Shown here: one piece after another, positions 33,853 to 43,390 of the stretch | Layout: the number at the start of each line of letters is the position of its first letter | How positions within the stretch are numbered: the first letter of the stretch is position 1 | Source of the DNA: an uncultured Anaerovibrio sp. | Lineage (GTDB): Bacteria; Bacillota; Negativicutes; Selenomonadales; Selenomonadaceae | Assembly (NCBI GenBank): GCA_902786545.1 | Contig: CADACU010000002.1 | Coordinates: 1 to 64,000, forward strand | Direction: 5' to 3' | DNA length: 64,000 nt | Made by a program: the position numbers and the translations under genes | The notes under the pieces: model-generated | Seen by the model: the letters and a program-made list of their open reading frames with translations, nothing else | The model's database searches: none | Told to the model about the DNA's origin: nothing

Positions 33853-34941
33853 TTGCAGGATGAGTATTTTATGGGGGAAGCCCTGCGGGTAGCCCGTAAT
33901 GCGGTCGGCCGGACCTCACCAAATCCATTGGTAGGGGCTGTTATTGTAAAAAACGGCCGCATTGTGGCAGAAGGCTGGCACCGGAAGGCCGGGACCCCTC
34001 ACGCGGAAATTCATGCTCTTAATATGGCAGGAGATTTGGCTAAAGGGGCCACAGTATATGTGACACTGGAGCCGTGCTCCCATTACGGTCGGACTGGTCC
34101 GTGTGCTAAGGCCTTGGTGGAGGCGGGTGTAGCCCGGGTGGTTGTGGCTATGCTGGATCCGAATCCACAAGTGGCCGGACGGGGAATAAAGCTATTGCAG
34201 GATGCCGGTATTGAGGTTGAAACCGGAGTCTGTGAAAATGAAGCCAAACGGCTCAATGAGGTTTTTTTGAAATGGATTACGGAGGGGATGCCGTTTGTGG
34301 CCTTGAAGACGGCTATGTCCCTTGATGGCAAAATTGCTACCGCTACCGGTCAATCCCAGTGGATTACCAACGAAGAGTCCCGGCTGTGGACTCACTATCT
34401 TCGGGATTGCCACGATGGAATAATGGTGGGGATAAATACTGCCCTAAAGGATAATCCAAGTCTGACCACCCGGTTGCCGGAGGGGAATGGCAAAAATCCG
34501 GTGCGGATAGTGGTGGACAGTCAGGGGCGCCTGCCACTGGATGCCAAGCTGGTCACTGATAATGAAGCGGAGACTGTTGTGGCGGTGTCCCAACGGGCCA
34601 GTGATAAAACGGTGCAGGCCCTGGAAAAAGCCGGCGTAAAGGTTATTGTGGCTGGGGAAAACAAGGTTGATTTACGACTTTTGCTGCAAAAGCTGGGTGA
34701 GCTGAATATTTGCTCAGTGTTGGTAGAAGGCGGCGGTCAGTTGAATTTTTCCTTGTTAAAGGATGATTTGGTGGATAAGGTGTATGCCTTTGTCGCACCA
34801 AAGCTGATCGGTGGGGCGGATGCCCTGACTCCAGTGGAGGGGGCCGGCTTTGCCGAGCTGTCCCAGGCCGTGCAGCTGACGGATGTGACAACTGAGCTGA
34901 TAAACGGTGATGTGCTGATTACGGCCCGGGTGGCCAGATAA
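33853..34941 (+). CDS. ribD: Riboflavin biosynthesis deaminase/reductase
   Basis: RibD deaminates and then reduces the pyrimidine intermediate from GTP. The 362-residue protein starts at TTG 33853 to give the usual xQDEYFMxxAL N-terminus. The deaminase domain has HAEIHAL and PCSHYGRTGPC zinc ligands (around residues 49-82). The reductase domain covers about 145-360 (TAMSLDGKIAT and VLVEGGGQLNFSLL). An ATG at 33820 would give an atypical extension, and ATG 33871 would cut the conserved start. First gene of the rib operon. Confidence 0.95.
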   Translation: MQDEYFMGEALRVARNAVGRTSPNPLVGAVIVKNGRIVAEGWHRKAGTPHAEIHALNMAGDLAKGATVYVTLEPCSHYGRTGPCAKALVEAGVARVVVAMLDPNPQVAGRGIKLLQDAGIEVETGVCENEAKRLNEVFLKWITEGMPFVALKTAMSLDGKIATATGQSQWITNEESRLWTHYLRDCHDGIMVGINTALKDNPSLTTRLPEGNGKNPVRIVVDSQGRLPLDAKLVTDNEAETVVAVSQRASDKTVQALEKAGVKVIVAGENKVDLRLLLQKLGELNICSVLVEGGGQLNFSLLKDDLVDKVYAFVAPKLIGGADALTPVEGAGFAELSQAVQLTDVTTELINGDVLITARVAR

Positions 34942-34950
34942 GGTGATAGG

Positions 34951-35589
34951 ATGTTTACTGGAATAATTGAAGAGGTTGGTTCCGTACAGAGCGTGGGAGG
35001 TGGCTGTCTTGCCATAAAGGCCCGGAAAGTTCTGCAGGATGTCCAGCTGGGGGACAGTATTGCTGTTAATGGGGTATGCCTGACGGTGACCAGCTTTGAC
35101 GGCAACAGCTTTCAGGCGGATGTTATGCCGGAAACCATTCGGCGTACCTCGTTGTCTGAACTGAAAACGGGCAGCCCGGTGAATTTGGAACGGGCCCTCA
35201 CATTAAATACCCGGTTGGGTGGTCATATAGTCAGTGGCCATATTGACGGAGTAGGGAAGATCGTTTCTCTTCGGGAAGAAAAAAATGCGGTACTCATGAA
35301 AATTTCAGCTGATGGTGATATATTGAGATATATTGTGGAAAAAGGCTCTGTTGCACTGGATGGCATTAGCCTGACCGTGGCTGAGGTGACTGAGGGGGAT
35401 TTTACCGTTTCGTTGATTCCCCATACCAGACAGGTGACGAATTTGTCCCATAAAAGGGCTGGTTCCCTAATAAATATTGAAAATGATATTATCGGAAAAT
35501 ATGTGGAAAAGCTGTTGGCCCCCCGGGAGGTCCAAGCTACGGCTGCCAGCCGTATAACCATGGATTTTCTGAAAAACAATGGATTTTAA
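34951..35589 (+). CDS. ribE: Riboflavin synthase, alpha subunit
   Basis: The enzyme dismutates two lumazine molecules into riboflavin. The 212-residue protein has two lumazine-binding domains, starting MFTGIIEEVGSV and again GHIVSGHIDGVG, with GDSIAVNGVCLTV in the first half and GSVALDGISLTVAEV in the second. Length is normal. It lies 9 bases after ribD in the rib operon; the gene is named ribE here, and ribC in some species. Confidence 0.95.
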   Translation: MFTGIIEEVGSVQSVGGGCLAIKARKVLQDVQLGDSIAVNGVCLTVTSFDGNSFQADVMPETIRRTSLSELKTGSPVNLERALTLNTRLGGHIVSGHIDGVGKIVSLREEKNAVLMKISADGDILRYIVEKGSVALDGISLTVAEVTEGDFTVSLIPHTRQVTNLSHKRAGSLINIENDIIGKYVEKLLAPREVQATAASRITMDFLKNNGF

Positions 35590-35643
35590 GATAATGTCAA
35601 CGAAGTTGGCAGTTGAAGAAACTTTATTTAAGGAGCGAAAATA

Positions 35644-36843
35644 ATGGCAGATTTTGCAACAGTTGAAGAAGCGATTGAAGAAATACGCAAGGGCAATATG
35701 GTAGTCGTGGTAGATGATGAGGACCGGGAAAATGAAGGCGATCTGATTGTGGCTGCCGAAAAGCTGACGCCAGAGCATGTTAATTTTATGGCTACCTATG
35801 CCAAGGGACTTATTTGTACCCCGATGGAAGCCGAGGATTTGGACCGGCTGGAAATTTTCCAGATGGTTTCCAACAATACTGATAATCACGAAACTGCCTT
35901 TACTGTTTCTGTGGATGCGGTAACCACTACCACAGGTATTTCTGCCTATGAGCGGTGTGAGACTGTTAAGCGGCTTATTGATCCTGAGTCCAAGCCGGAG
36001 ACCTTCCGTCGGCCAGGTCATGTTTTCCCGCTGAGAAGTGTGCCGGGTGGCGTGCTTCGTCGGGCTGGTCATACGGAAACCACCACTGATCTGGCTAAAT
36101 TGGCCGGATTGGCTCCAGCCGGACTTTGCTGCGAGATTATGGATGATGACGGTCATATGATGCGCACCCCACGGCTCATAGAGTTCTCCAAGGAACACAA
36201 TTTAAAGCTGATTACAGTCAAAGCTCTTATTGAATACAGAAAGCGTACGGAGTGCTTTGTTGAAAAAATTGCTGAGGCTGATTTGCCAAGCAAATATGGA
36301 CATTTCCGTATCCATGCATATGAAAGCAAGCTGGATGGCAAGTGTCATCTGGCCATTGTCAAGGGGGATATAAAGGGGAAAAAGGATGTACTGGTGCGGG
36401 TACATTCCGAGTGTCTGACCGGTGATGCACTGGGCTCCTTGCGGTGTGACTGCGGTGAACAGCTGGCAGTAGCCTTGAAGCGCATTGAGGCTGAGGGAGA
36501 GGGCATGGTTCTCTATATGCGGCAGGAGGGCCGTGGTATTGGTCTTGGCAATAAAATGCGGGCTTATGAGCTGCAGGATGGCGGCAAGGACACAGTAGAG
36601 GCCAATGTTTTGCTGGGCTTTGCTCCGGATGAGCGGGATTATGGCATCGGGGCACAGATTTTGGCGGATATGGGCCTTACCACTATACGCTTGATGACCA
36701 ATAATCCAGCCAAACGGGCCGGTCTGGAGGGCTATGGCCTGAAAATTGTGTCCCGGGTACCGTTGGAGGTGCCAAGCAACGAGTACAACAAGCAGTATAT
36801 GAAGGTCAAGAAAACCAAGATGGGTCACATTTTGGCCGAATAA
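35644..36843 (+). CDS. ribBA: Bifunctional DHBP synthase / GTP cyclohydrolase II
   Basis: The 399-residue fused protein makes both entry compounds of riboflavin synthesis. Residues 1-200 are 3,4-dihydroxy-2-butanone 4-phosphate synthase ([21 protein letters not shown] and [11 protein letters not shown]). Residues about 205-399 are GTP cyclohydrolase II, with zinc-ligand cysteines in [18 protein letters not shown] and [14 protein letters not shown] ribosome-binding region is at 35631-35635. Two small palindromes lie in the 97-bp gap before ribH. Confidence 0.97.
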   Translation: MADFATVEEAIEEIRKGNMVVVVDDEDRENEGDLIVAAEKLTPEHVNFMATYAKGLICTPMEAEDLDRLEIFQMVSNNTDNHETAFTVSVDAVTTTTGISAYERCETVKRLIDPESKPETFRRPGHVFPLRSVPGGVLRRAGHTETTTDLAKLAGLAPAGLCCEIMDDDGHMMRTPRLIEFSKEHNLKLITVKALIEYRKRTECFVEKIAEADLPSKYGHFRIHAYESKLDGKCHLAIVKGDIKGKKDVLVRVHSECLTGDALGSLRCDCGEQLAVALKRIEAEGEGMVLYMRQEGRGIGLGNKMRAYELQDGGKDTVEANVLLGFAPDERDYGIGAQILADMGLTTIRLMTNNPAKRAGLEGYGLKIVSRVPLEVPSNEYNKQYMKVKKTKMGHILAE

Positions 36844-36939
36844 GGAAAATCGCATGCGAGTTTCCATCAAGGAAATCTGGCGTACAGGTTTCCCTGTAGG
36901 AATACAAAATGGTATTAGCATAATATGGAGGTAAGCAAA
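36844..36939 (+). other. Intercistronic hairpin region between ribBA and ribH
   Basis: GGAAAATCGCATGCGAGTTTCC (cut at 22 bases in reality; centre TCGCATGCGA, about 36844-36864) forms a hairpin, followed by the CTGGCGTACAGG..CCCTGTA element. It may affect stability or relative expression within the rib operon. There is no T-run, so it is not a terminator. Confidence 0.4.
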
Positions 36940-37410
36940 ATGAAAGAAATAAAGGTTATTGAGGGAATGTTAAATGCCCAGGGCATGAAGTTCGGTATTG
37001 TAGTGTCCCGTTTTAACGAGTTTATGACATCCAAGCTGTTGGGCGGCGCACTGGATACACTGCATCGTCATGGGGCATCTGAGGATGATATTACCGTGGC
37101 CTGGGTACCGGGGGCTTATGAGCTGCCATTGGTGTCCAAGAAGATGGCTGAAAGCGGTAAATATGATGCTATTATTGCTTTGGGCGTGGTTATCCGTGGT
37201 TCCACCAGTCATTATGACTATGTGTGCAACGAGGCAGCCAAGGGGATTGCTCAGGCCAGCATGGCTACCGGTGTACCGGTAACCTTCAGCGTGGTTACTA
37301 CTGAAAATATTGAGCAGGCGATTGAACGGGCTGGTACCAAAGCTGGCAACAAGGGTTCCGATGGGGCTATGACCGCCATTGAGATGGCCAATCTCTTGAA
37401 GCAGCTCTAA
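36940..37410 (+). CDS. ribH: 6,7-dimethyl-8-ribityllumazine synthase
   Basis: RibH joins DHBP to the ribityl pyrimidine. The 156-residue protein shows [56 protein letters not shown] and GTKAGNKG, all diagnostic. Start ATG 36940 follows GGAGGT; the 36925 codon would move it away from this site. It is the last enzyme gene of the FMN-controlled operon. Confidence 0.96.
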   Translation: MKEIKVIEGMLNAQGMKFGIVVSRFNEFMTSKLLGGALDTLHRHGASEDDITVAWVPGAYELPLVSKKMAESGKYDAIIALGVVIRGSTSHYDYVCNEAAKGIAQASMATGVPVTFSVVTTENIEQAIERAGTKAGNKGSDGAMTAIEMANLLKQL

Positions 37411-37489
37411 GAATAACGCGAAATAAATGATAGGACTTGTTGGATAATAACCGGCAGGATCTGATTATTAAAATTTGAGGGGATATAAA

Positions 37490-38329
37490 ATGATTTTTAG
37501 TAATAATAATTTGAAGAAGTCCGTGGCTATGGCCACCTGTGCTCTTGCCTTGGCCTGGGGGGCTCTAGGTACTGCCTATGCCGATAGTGTCACAGACCAG
37601 GCGGAACAGCCACAGGGAAAAATTGGTATTGGAGCTAATGCCACCAATTTGCAGAATGCCTATGATTATTGGGAACGGGGCTGTTTCAAGAAGCTGAAAG
37701 AGGATTATGAAGGAGCTATTGCCGATTTTACGGTTGCTATTGATAAGCAACCGGATTATGTGGAAGCCTACAATAATCGGGGGCTGTGCTATACGGCTCA
37801 GGGCAATTTTGCCTTGGCGCTGAAGGATTTTGACAAGGCGATTGAATTGGCACCGGATTATGCTGATGTGTATTTTAATAAGGCAGAGCTTTATGCTTTA
37901 AGTGAACAACCACAGGAGGCTATTGAAGTATATGGTCAGTGCTTGAAGGTGAATCCAAAGCATATTGAAGCCTATTACAACCGGGGAAACAGCTATGCCG
38001 GATTGGGGCAATATCAGGCCGCTATAGGTGATTATACGGCTATTATTGATATTGACAGTGAGTATTTGGATGCTTACTATGTCCGGGGGAATGCTTATGG
38101 CCGGCTGAAGCAGTATGAAAAGGCTTTGGCAGACTACGAGTTTGTTCTGTCCAAGTTCAAGAGCTTCTATGCAGCCCGGTTTATGAAGGGCCTGGTACTG
38201 GAGCGGTTGGGCCGCAAGGAGGAAGCTCGGGAAACCTTTGAGGAATTCCTGAAGAATGTGCCGGATATTGATGTCTATGCTGATCGGATTGCTACCGCCA
38301 AGGAATTGGTAGAGGAATTAAAGAAATAA
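37490..38329 (+). CDS. Secreted TPR-repeat protein
   Basis: The 279-residue protein starts with a signal peptide (LKKSVAMATCALALAWGALGTAYA, shown only in part: hydrophobic 11-31) with a likely cleavage after AYA at about 32. Then follow about five tetratricopeptide repeats between residues 50 and 250 (for example VEAYNNRGLCYTAQGNFALAL and ADVYFNKAELYALSEQPQEA). TPRs mediate protein contacts. The lack of a lipobox means it is probably periplasmic, not a lipoprotein. It lies in line with the rib operon, 79 bases after ribH, but a functional link is not apparent. Confidence 0.85.
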   Translation: MIFSNNNLKKSVAMATCALALAWGALGTAYADSVTDQAEQPQGKIGIGANATNLQNAYDYWERGCFKKLKEDYEGAIADFTVAIDKQPDYVEAYNNRGLCYTAQGNFALALKDFDKAIELAPDYADVYFNKAELYALSEQPQEAIEVYGQCLKVNPKHIEAYYNRGNSYAGLGQYQAAIGDYTAIIDIDSEYLDAYYVRGNAYGRLKQYEKALADYEFVLSKFKSFYAARFMKGLVLERLGRKEEARETFEEFLKNVPDIDVYADRIATAKELVEELKK

Positions 38330-38337
38330 GGATAAAG

Positions 38338-39213
38338 ATGAGTGATATTTTAGTAAAAGCAATTACAAAGGGAATAAGGGTATATGCAGCGGTGACTACT
38401 GAGCTGGTCAACGAAGCCATAAAACGCCATGACTGTTCGCCTACAGCGGCAGCTGCTTTGGGCCGGACCATGACGGGAGCCCTGCTGTTGGCGGCCAACT
38501 TGAAAAATCAGGAGGCAATTACCGTCAGCTTTCAGGGAAACGGCCCTTTGGGCTATATTACCGCCGATGCTACTCCGGATGGCTATGTTAGAGGCTATGT
38601 GGGCAATCCGCATGTGGATCTGCCGTTAAAGGCTGATGGCAAGCTGGATGTAGGCGGGGCTGTTGGTGAGGGAATGGTGCAGGTGACCAGATTTACCGGA
38701 TTGGGGGAACCAATGCGGGGGAGTTGCGAAATCGTTTCCGGAGAAATAGCCGAGGATTTGACCAATTACCTGTTCACCTCAGAACAGACGGCATCCAGTG
38801 TGGGCCTGGGGGTATTGGTTGGCACTGATTTCAAGGCTATAGCCGCTGGCGGCTTTATGCTTCAGCTGATGCCGGATGCCGATGAGGAAATTATTTCCCG
38901 GGTGGAGGAAGCCCTGAAAAAGGTGCGGCCAGTGTCCAGTATGATTGCGGATGGGGTCAGTGCCAAGGGGATTATTGCCGAGCTGATGGCTGGATTTGAA
39001 ATGGATTATTTGAGCAGCACGGAGCTGGCATTCAGGTGCAAATGCAACCGGGAACGCATTGAAGATGTGCTGTTGAGCCTGTCTCACGCTGATATGCAGG
39101 CCCTGGTGGATGATGGTCAGGCTGAGGTGTGCTGTCAGTTCTGCGGGGAGAAGTATCATTTTGAAAAGGATGAGCTGGTTCATCTGATGAAGCTGGCGGA
39201 TGGGGTTCGATAA
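38338..39213 (+). CDS. hslO: Hsp33 redox-regulated chaperone
   Basis: Hsp33 is activated by oxidation of its zinc-binding cysteines. The 291-residue protein has the C-terminal tetrad C234-x-C236 (RCKCNRE) and C266-x2-C269 (CCQFCGE), and the N-terminal Hsp33 core with FQGNGPLGYITADA. Length is normal. It begins 8 bases after the TPR gene. A 230-bp gap with the rpmB promoter follows. Confidence 0.95.
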   Translation: MSDILVKAITKGIRVYAAVTTELVNEAIKRHDCSPTAAAALGRTMTGALLLAANLKNQEAITVSFQGNGPLGYITADATPDGYVRGYVGNPHVDLPLKADGKLDVGGAVGEGMVQVTRFTGLGEPMRGSCEIVSGEIAEDLTNYLFTSEQTASSVGLGVLVGTDFKAIAAGGFMLQLMPDADEEIISRVEEALKKVRPVSSMIADGVSAKGIIAELMAGFEMDYLSSTELAFRCKCNRERIEDVLLSLSHADMQALVDDGQAEVCCQFCGEKYHFEKDELVHLMKLADGVR

Positions 39214-39324
39214 TCTTCTTGCAATTGAGTTTGAAAAATGATAGTATAGTTTGGCAATGGATTATATTGTCATGTGTGGTATTTCTTGGCGTTATGGACA
39301 GCAAAAATATTTGCTGCCAAGGGG

Positions 39325-39354
39325 TTGCATTTGACAGACCTGTTATGATATAAT
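39325..39354 (+). promoter_or_regulatory. Predicted rpmB promoter
   Basis: TTGCAT (39325-39330), an 18-bp spacer and TATAAT (39349-39354). A TTGACA at 39331 lies too close to the -10 to serve. Confidence 0.65.
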
Positions 39355-39442
39355 CTCTTTGTTGTGTGTATAGGACTATGTACATTTAGGGATTTACATA
39401 TATGCAACTATGCGCCGATGAAATGTTAAGGAGGTGTGCTAC

Positions 39443-39634
39443 ATGGCAAATTTATGTGAAGTATGCGGTAAGGGTGAATTGTCCGGTAACAATGTGAGCC
39501 ATTCCCATTTGAAGACCAGACGCTCTTGGAAGCCAAATATTCAGCGCGTTCGTGCTCTTGTTGAGGGCGAGGTTAAGCGTGTAAATGTTTGCACTCGTTG
39601 CCTGCGTTCCGGTAAGGTTGAGAGAGCCATCTAA
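39443..39634 (+). CDS. rpmB: 50S ribosomal protein L28 (zinc-binding form)
   Basis: The 63-residue basic protein has the L28 core NVSHSHLKTRRSWKPNIQRV and two CXXC pairs, C5-x2-C8 and C50-x2-C53, so it is the zinc (C+) form. Start ATG 39443 follows GGAGGTGT. Strong codon bias. A terminator follows at 39663. Confidence 0.95.
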   Translation: MANLCEVCGKGELSGNNVSHSHLKTRRSWKPNIQRVRALVEGEVKRVNVCTRCLRSGKVERAI

Positions 39635-39662
39635 TTTTGCAAAATATCAACTGATATATCAT

Positions 39663-39701
39663 AAGAAAAGCCGATTAACTGTTGTTAGTCGGCTTTTCTT
39701 A
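39663..39701 (+). terminator. Intrinsic terminator after rpmB
   Basis: AAGAAAAGCCGA pairs with TCGGCTTTTCTT, with an inner TAAC/GTTA extension and TGTT loop. Confidence 0.9.
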
Positions 39702-40425
39702 TTGGGCGGAGACCGTTGCTCCACAGGGCAATATGCCAGCAGCAGGTCTAACGGGGCACGCTCTCGCTCGAGACAGATTGCCTAGTGGTACTAAGTTCAC
39801 TCGGCGCGGTGCTTGTGCTCGCTAAGTGCCAAGGCAATCTGATGTCCCCTTACAGACACACCAGCTGTCCTGTTTAAGCCTTCCCCTATGGGGAAGCACC
39901 TACAGGCACTAGGAGCAAAGCTCCGTCGGGGGGGCGCGAAGACGGTGGATGAGGTTTATCCCGAAGGGCATTTGCGGCAATTCGCGGGTCCTGCCATGGG
40001 ATGTTCCATTCCTGCGCTTCGCACAGTGTCACATCAATTTGGCAGTTGGCTTCGGCGAAGGAACGACGGTGAAAGTGCCTCCGTCAGAAACCTCACGGCG
40101 GCGCAAATGGATTTTGTGCTGATGTGGCATGTGACTACGCTTATCCATGGAATCATCCACATGTCACCCGCTGGGTTTTCCAGTAGCTAACTTAAATGGA
40201 CCGGAGGGAAACTTTTCGCCTGCAAGCAGCGGAGTCCGGCCGCCGGCAGGCTCATCATGGGCACGATATATATTTCCGCCTAGTGGAGGAGCGGCTCCGC
40301 CGCCTACGAAGAAACCGAAGCCTCCTTGCATGATGATTTGGACGCAGCAATGAAGCCGAAAATGTTTTCCGCAGGGCTTGGCTGGATGATGGGTGACAGG
40401 CAACATCCCCCACCAGATTTAGCTG
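39702..40425. other. 724-bp intergenic island of decayed repeat fragments
   Basis: No convincing gene. Base composition is GC-richer than the neighbours. Identical or near-identical pieces of the 24.4-24.7 kb gap occur here: 39983-40007 (25 of 25) and 40353-40385 in reverse (31 of 33). ATCCCGAAGGGCATT at about 39958 recurs near 57230. The reading frames here lack ribosome-binding sites and match no family. It looks like a graveyard of a mosaic element. Confidence 0.75.
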
Positions 40426-40474
40426 CTACCCCCTCAGTCATCTAAAGAAGCCAGCTCCCCCAAGGGAGCCAAGG
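40426..40474 (-). repeat. Dispersed 49-bp nested-hairpin repeat, copy 3 (inverted)
   Basis: CTACCCCCTCAGTCATCTAAAG followed by GAGCCAAGG is the reverse complement of the copy-1 core, with small changes (AAGAAG in place of ATGCC near the centre, and CCAAGG for CCGAGG). It lies 33 bp before the second repeat array. Confidence 0.8.
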
Positions 40475-40506
40475 AGAAAATCCTAATTCATAATTACCAA
40501 TTTAAC

Positions 40507-40828
40507 CTTCGACGAAACGCTTAATAGGTATATTTTTCCATTGAGTTGGAAAAATTTGAACAACTGCGTTATACCGAGATATTTTTTAATCCATCGGTGA
40601 AACGCCAGTAATGAATAATTTCCCATATAAATATGGGAAATTTTGAACAATTGCGTTATGTCGAGTTATACCTAAACTTCGACGAAACGCTCAATAGGTA
40701 TATTTTTCCATTGAGTTGGAAAAATTTGAACAACTGCGTTATACCGAGAAATTTTTTAAACCATCGGTGAAACGCCAGTAAGGAATAATTTCCCATATAA
40801 ATATGGGAAATTTTGAACAATTGCGTTA
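40507..40828 (+). repeat. Array of four structured units, alternating subtypes A and B
   Basis: Units end at 40571, 40658, 40741 and 40828. Subtype A (units 1, 3; 83 bp) has GTCGA/TCGAC and TTTTTCCA..TGGAAAAA. Subtype B (units 2, 4; 87 bp) has ACCGA/TCGGT and AATTTCCCATAT/ATATGGGAAATT. Both keep GAAACGC and TTGAACAA(C/T)TGCGTTA. A+B repeats as a 170-bp higher-order unit. Unit 1 lacks its first arm. It lies directly upstream of aroE. Confidence 0.9.
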
Positions 40829-40832
40829 TAAT
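40804..40832 (+). promoter_or_regulatory. Predicted aroE promoter inside the last repeat unit
   Basis: TGGGAA (40804-40809), 17 bp and TATAAT (40827-40832), positioned exactly as in the carbonic-anhydrase array. The -35 match is only 3 of 6. Confidence 0.45.
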
Positions 40833-40875
40833 TTAGAATGTATGATTGTTTAAAGATGGTTTGAGGTGTTGGCGG

Positions 40876-41733
40876 ATGATTACGGGCAAGACGAAGGTGC
40901 TGGCGGTTATTGGCAATCCTATAGCTCATTCCCTGTCACCGGTGTTTCAGAATGCCGGGATAAAGGCAGCGGGACTGGATTATGTTTATACCGCCCTGCC
41001 GGTGAATAATGATGATTTGGCAGCGGCTATAGCTGGAATGAAGGCCATGGGCTTTTGTGGGATGAATGTAACCATTCCCCACAAGGAACGGGTGATGGAT
41101 TATCTTGACGCCATTGATGAGGATGCCAAGGTGCTGGGGGCAGTGAATACCATTGTGAACCGGGACGGCGTTCTTACCGGCTACAACACAGATGTGAAAG
41201 GCTTTATAAATGGTATGAAGCAGCAGGGCTTTTCCCCGATGGGGAAGCAGGCGGTGCTGCTGGGAGCCGGTGGAGCGGCCCGGGCCATTATCTGGGGCCT
41301 TATACAGGAAAAGGTTGCCAGTTTGACTATCGGTGTCCGAAATGTAGCCAAGGTTCAGCCATTGGTGGATTATTTTGCCCAATATATGCCAATTACCTTG
41401 CTGGACTGGCAGACAGGGGCCTTTGAGCAGGCCCTGTCACAGGCTGAGCTTTTGATAAATGCCACGCCATTGGGAATGTACCCAAAGGTGGATGCGGCTC
41501 CGCCGGTGAATTGGACCAAGGTTAAAAAAGGCATTTTCGTTTATGACATTATTTATACTCCAGCAGAAACCCTGTTTTTACGGCAGGCCAAGGAAAATGG
41601 CTGTCAGGTGTTAAATGGGGAGGCTATGCTGGTGGGGCAGGGTGCTGAGTCGTTTCGCCTATGGACCGGGGTAGAGCCGGATACCAAGGTGATGACTGAA
41701 GCCCTACGGCAAGCGTTGACGCAAGGAAAGTAA
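40876..41733 (+). CDS. aroE: Shikimate dehydrogenase
   Basis: AroE reduces 3-dehydroshikimate with NADPH. The 285-residue protein starts at ATG 40876 (GAGGTG upstream), with GNPIAHSLSP at residues 13-22, the catalytic lysine in NVTIPHKERV, GAVNTIVN, NTDVKGF and the Rossmann loop GAGGAARAI. The 40846 in-frame codon is rejected because it lies at the end of the repeat array. It is separated from aroA (12 kb) by many genes. Followed closely by ruvA. Confidence 0.95.
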   Translation: MITGKTKVLAVIGNPIAHSLSPVFQNAGIKAAGLDYVYTALPVNNDDLAAAIAGMKAMGFCGMNVTIPHKERVMDYLDAIDEDAKVLGAVNTIVNRDGVLTGYNTDVKGFINGMKQQGFSPMGKQAVLLGAGGAARAIIWGLIQEKVASLTIGVRNVAKVQPLVDYFAQYMPITLLDWQTGAFEQALSQAELLINATPLGMYPKVDAAPPVNWTKVKKGIFVYDIIYTPAETLFLRQAKENGCQVLNGEAMLVGQGAESFRLWTGVEPDTKVMTEALRQALTQGK

Positions 41734-41751
41734 CGGATTTGGAGTTTTGTG

Positions 41752-42363
41752 ATGATTGGCTTTTTAAAGGGAAAAGTTGAATATATATCCATGGATTATT
41801 GCCTGTTGGATGTGGCTGGAGTGGGCTATCGGGTGTTTGTATCGGCCAATACCCGGGCGCAGCTAAAAACCGGTCAGGAAACCAAGTTGTTTACCTATTT
41901 GAGTGTCCGGGAGGACGCCATGCTGCTGTATGGCTTTTTGACCCAGGATGAGTATGAGCTGTTTCAGCTGCTGATCACGGTCAGTGGTATCGGGCCTAAG
42001 GTGGCTATGGGAATTATTGGGGCTATTACCCCGGAGGCCTTGAGTCAGGCTGTACAGAACAAGAATATCAAGACATTGACTGCTTTGCCGGGGATAGGGA
42101 AAAAATCGGCGGAGCGGTTGATTTTGGAGTTAAAGGATAAGCTGCATTTTTGCGGTGAGGGTGAAGTGCCGGAGATAAGCACCGCTTTTGGAACGCCAGC
42201 GATAGGTGACGATGTGTTCAGCGAGGCCTCGGCGGCCCTTCTGGCGTTGGGCTACAGTCAGAGCGAGGTGGCGGCTGTATTCCAGGGCATGGGCAATATT
42301 GACCAGACCAGTGATGTGCAGACAGTAATAAAGATGGCATTAAAGGAATTGTCCAGGAGGTGA
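41752..42363 (+). CDS. ruvA: Holliday junction branch migration protein RuvA
   Basis: RuvA binds the four-way junction and loads RuvB. The 203-residue protein has the OB-fold N-terminus (MIGFLKGKVE), two helix-hairpin-helix motifs (LLITVSGIGPKVAMGI and LTALPGIGKKSAERLI) and a C-terminal domain III (SEASAALLALGYSQSE). ATG 41752 is preferred to the adjacent GTG 41749. It ends 6 bases before ruvB. Confidence 0.95.
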   Translation: MIGFLKGKVEYISMDYCLLDVAGVGYRVFVSANTRAQLKTGQETKLFTYLSVREDAMLLYGFLTQDEYELFQLLITVSGIGPKVAMGIIGAITPEALSQAVQNKNIKTLTALPGIGKKSAERLILELKDKLHFCGEGEVPEISTAFGTPAIGDDVFSEASAALLALGYSQSEVAAVFQGMGNIDQTSDVQTVIKMALKELSRR

Positions 42364-42369
42364 TGAGGG

Positions 42370-43386
42370 GTGGAGGAAATCGTGTTTGGTGATGAACGGA
42401 TTGTTACTACCAGTGAGCAGTCCGGTGATGACTGGCAGTATAGCCTGAGGCCCCGTCGCCTGCGGGAGTACATTGGTCAGGACAAGGCCAAGGAAAATTT
42501 AAATATCTTTATCCAGGCGGCCATGAAGCGCAGTGAGGCCTTGGACCATGTGCTGTTATATGGCCCGCCGGGCTTGGGAAAAACCACCTTGGCCGGGATA
42601 ATTGCCAACGAGCTGGGGGTGAATTTTCGGGTTACCTCCGGTCCGGCGATAAATCATTCCGGTGATTTGGCGGCACTGCTGACCAACCTAAATGAGCGGG
42701 ATGTGCTGTTTATAGACGAGATCCATCGGTTGTCCCGCAATGTGGAGGAAGTATTGTATTCCGCCATGGAGGACTATGCACTGGATATTGTTATTGGCAA
42801 GGGACCAAGTGCCCGATCCATCCGACTGGATATTGCCCCATTTACCCTTATTGGGGCCACCACCAGGGCGGGGGCTTTGGCAGCTCCTTTGCGGGACCGG
42901 TTCGGGGTAATTTCCCGACTGGAATATTACAAGCCGGAGGAACTGGTGCTGGTTATTAAGCGGGCGGCGGAAATTCTTGACATTCAAATCGAGGATAAAG
43001 GGGCTATGGAAATTGCCCGTCGCTCCCGGGGAACCCCACGAATTGCCAACCGCTTGCTGAAACGGGTCCGGGACTTTGCCCAGGTGTCCGGTGACGGTAT
43101 AATCACTGACAGCATTGCTGATGATGCTTTGCTGCGGCTGGAAGTGGATAAGATGGGGCTGGATCGGACAGACCGGTCTATGCTGGAAACCATGATAAAG
43201 AAGTTTGGTGGCGGCCCGGTGGGGATTGATACCCTGGCGGCGGCTATCAGTGAGGAAAATGATACGATTGAGGATGTCTATGAGCCGTATCTGTTGCAGT
43301 TGGGTTTTATAAACCGTACCCCTCGGGGACGGATGGTGACCCGGGCCGGCTACGAGCATATGGGAATTCCTTATCCGGAGATATAA
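42370..43386 (+). CDS. ruvB: Holliday junction helicase RuvB
   Basis: The 338-residue AAA+ ATPase has Walker [10 protein letters not shown] at residue 65, Walker B VLFIDEIH, sensor and arginine-finger region [18 protein letters not shown], and a winged-helix C-terminus with [12 protein letters not shown] 42370 follows a near-perfect AGGAGGTGAT (42354-42363) with 6 bases of spacing. Cotranscribed with ruvA. Confidence 0.97.
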   Translation: MEEIVFGDERIVTTSEQSGDDWQYSLRPRRLREYIGQDKAKENLNIFIQAAMKRSEALDHVLLYGPPGLGKTTLAGIIANELGVNFRVTSGPAINHSGDLAALLTNLNERDVLFIDEIHRLSRNVEEVLYSAMEDYALDIVIGKGPSARSIRLDIAPFTLIGATTRAGALAAPLRDRFGVISRLEYYKPEELVLVIKRAAEILDIQIEDKGAMEIARRSRGTPRIANRLLKRVRDFAQVSGDGIITDSIADDALLRLEVDKMGLDRTDRSMLETMIKKFGGGPVGIDTLAAAISEENDTIEDVYEPYLLQLGFINRTPRGRMVTRAGYEHMGIPYPEI

Positions 43387-43390
43387 TGAT

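Noticed and set aside
39888..40353. Two overlapping frames of 68-100 codons
   Set aside because: No ribosome-binding site, no known domain, and they run through shuffled repeat fragments.
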